Part shown: piece after piece, positions 30,345 to 33,318 of the stretch
Layout of the letters: every line of letters starts with the position of its first letter
Numbering within the stretch: position 1 is the first letter of the stretch
Assembly: GCA_038200435.1 (NCBI GenBank)
Contig: JBBPXY010000011.1
Coordinates: 1 to 33,318 of the forward strand
Direction: 5' to 3'
From: JBBPXY01 sp038200435
GTDB taxonomy: Bacteria; Actinomycetota; Thermoleophilia; Solirubrobacterales; Solirubrobacteraceae
DNA length: 33,318 bases
The notes under the pieces: model-generated
Told to the model about the DNA's origin: nothing
Databases searched by the model: none
What the model saw: the letters and a program-made list of their open reading frames with translations, nothing else
Made by a program: the position numbers and the translations under genes

Positions 30345-31367
30345 ATGCGCCATCGCCCAACGGTCCTCGCCCTGCTCCTCTGCGTTACGGCAGCAGCAGG
30401 GTGCGGGAAGAGCGAGAAGGCCGCCTCGCCGAACGTCACACCCCCCACCGCCCGGCCGCCGGCCACCTTGCCCGCGGGCTTCGCCGCCGCGAGCCGTCCC
30501 GTCGCTTCGTCGTTCCCGCCCGTGCGCGGCCGGACGCTGCAGCAACTCGCCGACTCCGTCCATCCCGGCGCCCAGATCGGCCTGGCCGCCTCGCAGTTCA
30601 CGCCCGGGCGCAATCGCCTGCCGTTCGGGCTGCTGAACCAGGACGCGCGTTTCGTCTACGCGCCAGTCGCGGTGTACATCGCGCCCAAGCCGGGCGCGCC
30701 GGCGCAGGGCCCGTTTCTCGCCCCCGCCGACTCGCTGCTGCCCGAGAAGCCCTACCGCAGCCTCACGGCCGCAACGGATCCCGACACGGTGAAGGCGGTC
30801 TACGCGGCCTCCGTGCCGTTCAGCCGCCCCGGCCGCTGGTCCGTGCTGGCGCTGGTGCAGGAGGGCGGCAAGCTCACGGGTGCACCGGCTCAGGTGGACG
30901 TGGCGGCCCGTAGCTCCATCCCCTCGGTCGGCCAGGCGCCCCCGCGCATCACGACGCCGACGCTGGCCTCGGTCCACGGCCGCGTCGGTCTCATCGACAC
31001 CCGCACCCCGCCGGGGACGATGCACCAGTTCGACTTCGCCAAGGTGCTCGGCAAGAAGCCGATCGCGCTCGTCATCGCCACGCCCGCCCTCTGCCAGTCG
31101 AAGGTGTGCGGCCCCGTCGTCGACGTGGCCGAGCAGCTCAAGGCCACCTACGGCAACCGCGTCGACTTCATCCACCAGGAGGTCTACCGCGACAACCAGC
31201 TCCAGCGCGGCTACCGGCCGCAGCTCACCGCCTTCCACCTGCGCACCGAGCCCTGGGTGTTCCTCATCGACCGCCGCGGCAAGATCGCCGTCCGCTTCGA
31301 GGGAGCGACGGGCATCTCCGAGTTTCGCCGCGGCCTCGACGAGACCTTGCGAAGTAGGCCTCGCTAG
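30345..31367 (+). CDS. Lipoprotein with a C-terminal thioredoxin-like domain (CX4C)
   Basis: The 340-residue protein carries a lipoprotein signal (LALLLCVTAAAGC, Cys20) and a Pro/Ala-rich linker. A middle beta region follows (about residues 85-190, with FVYAPVAVYIAPKPG and GRWSVLALVQEGGKL). The C-terminal thioredoxin-like domain (about 215-335) has Cys250 and Cys255 in LCQSKVCGPVVDVAEQL and the later strand EPWVFLIDRRGKIAVRFEG. The pair spacing, four residues, differs from CxxC thioredoxins and from the CxxxC of SCO1. It is an outer-face protein, perhaps a thiol partner of the divergent DipZ. ATG 30345 has GGGAG 9 nt upstream. The stop overlaps the moaA stop in CTAG (31364-31367). Confidence 0.78.
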   Translation: MRHRPTVLALLLCVTAAAGCGKSEKAASPNVTPPTARPPATLPAGFAAASRPVASSFPPVRGRTLQQLADSVHPGAQIGLAASQFTPGRNRLPFGLLNQDARFVYAPVAVYIAPKPGAPAQGPFLAPADSLLPEKPYRSLTAATDPDTVKAVYAASVPFSRPGRWSVLALVQEGGKLTGAPAQVDVAARSSIPSVGQAPPRITTPTLASVHGRVGLIDTRTPPGTMHQFDFAKVLGKKPIALVIATPALCQSKVCGPVVDVAEQLKATYGNRVDFIHQEVYRDNQLQRGYRPQLTAFHLRTEPWVFLIDRRGKIAVRFEGATGISEFRRGLDETLRSRPR

Positions 31368-32359
31368 CCGCCGATCGCCGACATCGAGCGCGCCGGAGCC
31401 ACGAAACCGGGCTCGCCAACGCGGTGCTTGAGCTCTTTGCGCCACACCGCCTCGCGGATGATCGCCTCGAGGTCGGAGTCGCTCCCGCCGGCTCGCAACG
31501 GCCCCCGCAGGTCGGTCTCGCCGTGGGAGAAGAGGCAGGTGCGCAGCCGCCCCTCGGCGGTGAGGCGGATGCGGTTGCAGTCGTCGCAGAACGGCTCGGA
31601 CACCGGGTTGATGAAGCCGATGCGCCCGCGCCCGTCGAGGAAGCGGTAGGTGCGCGCGGTGGCGCCGGGCTCCCTCTCCTCGGGCTCGAGGGGGAAGACG
31701 GCCCCAATTGCCGCGCGGATCTCCTCGCCCGTGAGCACCTGATCCTCCGTCCAGGTGCGGTCGGCGTCGAGCGGCATGAACTCGATGAACCGCACTTCGA
31801 ACGGATGCTCGCGGGCGAAGCGGGCGAACGGAATCACCTCGTTCTCCGTGAACCCCCGCAGCGCCACGGCGTTGACCTTGATCGGGTGGGCTTCGGGGAA
31901 CGCGGCCAGTGCCTGCAGACCGGCGAGCACGCGGGGGAGAGCGTCGCGGCGAGTCATCTCGAAGAAGCGGTCGCGCTGCAATGAGTCGACCGAGACGTTG
32001 AAGCGGTCGATCCCGGCGCGCACCAAGGCCTCGGCGTCGCGTTCGAGCAAGTAGCCGTTCGTGGTGAGCGAGAGGTCGCGCACGCCCGGGATGAGGCGGA
32101 GCATCGAAGCGAGCACGGGAAAGTCGCGGCGCACCAGCGGCTCCCCCCCGGTCAGGCGAACGTCGTGGACGCCCATCGCCGCGAGTAGGCCGACGAGACG
32201 CTCGATCTCCTCGAAGCTCAGCACCGAATCGCGCTCCAGCCAGGGCAGCCCGTCGGCCGGCATGCAGTACTGGCAACGAAAGTTGCAACGGTCGGTGACA
32301 GAGACGCGTACGTCCTCGATCAGTCGCCCGTGGCCGTCCACTAGAGGCGCCAAGGCCAT
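31364..32359 (-). CDS. moaA: GTP 3',8-cyclase MoaA
   Basis: MoaA is the radical SAM enzyme that starts molybdenum cofactor synthesis by converting GTP to the cyclised intermediate used by MoaC. The 331-residue protein has the radical SAM cluster Cys25/Cys29/Cys32 (DRCNFRCQYCM). The second cluster site is visible as FCDDCNRIRLTAEGRLRTC, and the C-terminus ends in the required Gly-Gly (SAIGG). DVRLTGGEPLVRRDF and LSLTTNGYLL are further hallmarks. ATG 32359 was chosen: TACCCT lies 7 nt upstream on the minus strand, and the divergent lipoprotein starts at 32383. No moaC, moaD or moaE is seen here. Confidence 0.95.
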   Translation of the reverse strand: MALAPLVDGHGRLIEDVRVSVTDRCNFRCQYCMPADGLPWLERDSVLSFEEIERLVGLLAAMGVHDVRLTGGEPLVRRDFPVLASMLRLIPGVRDLSLTTNGYLLERDAEALVRAGIDRFNVSVDSLQRDRFFEMTRRDALPRVLAGLQALAAFPEAHPIKVNAVALRGFTENEVIPFARFAREHPFEVRFIEFMPLDADRTWTEDQVLTGEEIRAAIGAVFPLEPEEREPGATARTYRFLDGRGRIGFINPVSEPFCDDCNRIRLTAEGRLRTCLFSHGETDLRGPLRAGGSDSDLEAIIREAVWRKELKHRVGEPGFVAPARSMSAIGG

Positions 32360-32366
32360 GCTCCGG

Positions 32367-32376
32367 AGGGTACTCT
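32367..32376. promoter_or_regulatory. Bidirectional promoter core with overlapping -10 boxes (moaA / lipoprotein)
   Basis: AGGGTACTCT fits ANNNTANNNT. Rightward TACTCT (32371-32376) lies 6 nt before GTG 32383, with predicted +1 on the G of that codon. Leftward TACCCT (32372-32367) lies 7 nt before ATG 32359, with predicted +1 at 32360. Both messages would be leaderless. Confidence 0.6.
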
Positions 32377-32382
32377 CGCGAC

Positions 32383-32892
32383 GTGATCGCCCTGCGCGCA
32401 TGCTTCCTTGGTCTCCTGAGCGCGCTATGCGTGACGGGCTGCGGCGGCCCGAGCGAGACAGACCGCGTGAAGCAGACGGTGAAGCTGTTCGCCGAATCGA
32501 CCGCGCAGCACGACTACACGGTCCTCTGCCAGAAGGTGCTCGCTCCCGAGCTCATCTCGAAGCTAAAGCCCTTCAACCTGTCATGCGAGATTGCCGTGCG
32601 CCAGTACTTCGGCGACGTACGCAACCCGCGTATCGACATACGGAGCATCCGCCTGGTGGGCAAGGACGGAGCGGTCGCTGCGGTGCAGAGCTCCGCGGCC
32701 GGGCAGGCACCCGCCGCGGCCGAGCTCGGGCTCGTGAAGACCCGGGCCGGTTGGCGCATCGCGCGGCTGGCGAGCGGCGGTGCCACCGCACGCCCGTGCC
32801 CCCAGCCGGGCAAGGGTGCGCCGCCGGACCAGCCCTGCGTCGGGCCTCCGCCGGGCACCGGGCCTTCGAGCCCTTCGACGCCGAACGACTAG
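32383..32892 (+). CDS. Small lipoprotein, possible NTF2/SnoaL-like fold
   Basis: The 169-residue protein has a lipoprotein signal (FLGLLSALCVTGC, lipobox VTGC, Cys20). It continues as RVKQTVKLFAESTAQHDYTV, then a strand-rich part (IDIRSIRLVGKDGAVAAVQS and LGLVKTRAGWRIARLASG). This order of long helix followed by curved sheet is typical of DUF4878/SnoaL-like domains, an inference from pattern only. Two internal Cys (VLCQKV and LSCEIA) may pair. The tail is Pro/Gly-rich and disordered. The GTG start is explained by TACTCT 6 nt upstream. The UvrA-like gene starts 6 bp after its stop, so the two may be co-transcribed. Confidence 0.77.
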   Translation: MIALRACFLGLLSALCVTGCGGPSETDRVKQTVKLFAESTAQHDYTVLCQKVLAPELISKLKPFNLSCEIAVRQYFGDVRNPRIDIRSIRLVGKDGAVAAVQSSAAGQAPAAAELGLVKTRAGWRIARLASGGATARPCPQPGKGAPPDQPCVGPPPGTGPSSPSTPND

Positions 32893-32898
32893 GACGCG

Positions 32899-33318
<420 letters not shown>

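Noticed and set aside
30294..32288. Long minus-strand open frame across the thioredoxin-like lipoprotein and moaA
   Set aside because: It runs antisense to the lipoprotein and out of frame through moaA; composition is Arg/Gly/Ala-rich and meaningless as protein.

Overview
The window is about 33 kb of GC-rich DNA, densely packed with genes on both strands. I recognise no tRNA, rRNA, CRISPR array, prophage or insertion sequence. The gene content (GTP-dependent PEP carboxykinase, DnaE2, DipZ-type thiol-disulfide protein, many TTG/GTG starts, apparent leaderless genes, actinobacterial forms of two cyclic-dinucleotide riboswitches) suggests a free-living actinobacterium. The class Thermoleophilia (Solirubrobacterales-like) is my best guess; this is inference, not proof.

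Layout. 1-1401: 3' end of dnaE2. 1454-2513: a membrane-anchored cytochrome c, then a c-di-AMP riboswitch leading into a small single-pass membrane protein. 2709-5023: a CMD-family protein, an HxlR regulator and glutamine synthetase. 5096-6042: a c-di-GMP-I riboswitch in front of a secreted L,D-transpeptidase. 6066-8277: a lipoprotein, a DHA2 efflux pump and a RidA protein. 8229-9901 (minus): a class I amidotransferase coupled to UV-damage endonuclease. 9971-13838: an acyl-CoA synthetase and hotdog thioesterase (minus), then a CopD-like membrane protein, an acyl-CoA dehydrogenase and a small unknown protein. 13838-14003: a structured inverted-repeat element that contains the start codon of a membrane-anchored glycosidase-like protein. 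15186-18385 (minus): a SucCD-like pair, a ferredoxin-like protein and an Fpg/Nei glycosylase. 18466-20784: a secreted protein, malyl-CoA-type lyase and MaoC hydratase. 20849-25343: a large lipoprotein, a LysR regulator and pckG. 25421-25536: a tandem palindromic repeat. 25630-33318: YihY, a zinc-ribbon unknown, a crotonase, mobA, dipZ, a thioredoxin-like lipoprotein, moaA, a lipoprotein and the start of a UvrA-like ATPase.

How the genes fit together. One theme is CoA-ester and C4/C5 carbon metabolism: acyl-CoA dehydrogenase, SucCD-like ligase, malyl/methylmalyl-CoA lyase, mesaconyl-CoA-hydratase-like MaoC, crotonase and PEP carboxykinase. A second is DNA repair: dnaE2, uvsE, fpg/nei and the UvrA-like protein. 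A third is the cell envelope, with two genes placed under cyclic-dinucleotide riboswitches only 3 kb apart. A fourth is molybdenum cofactor synthesis (mobA, moaA), interleaved with extracytoplasmic thiol chemistry.

Most striking pattern. Many first genes of transcription units have a TANNNT box 6-10 nt before the start codon and no Shine-Dalgarno, as expected for leaderless mRNA. At four of the eight divergent gene pairs the two -10 boxes overlap on a shared TA, giving the symmetric form ANNNTANNNT. In addition, three convergent pairs end on a shared CTAG, where the two TAG stop codons overlap. No gene-free stretch exceeds 300 bases; the longest is 25344-25629, which holds the palindromic repeat pair.
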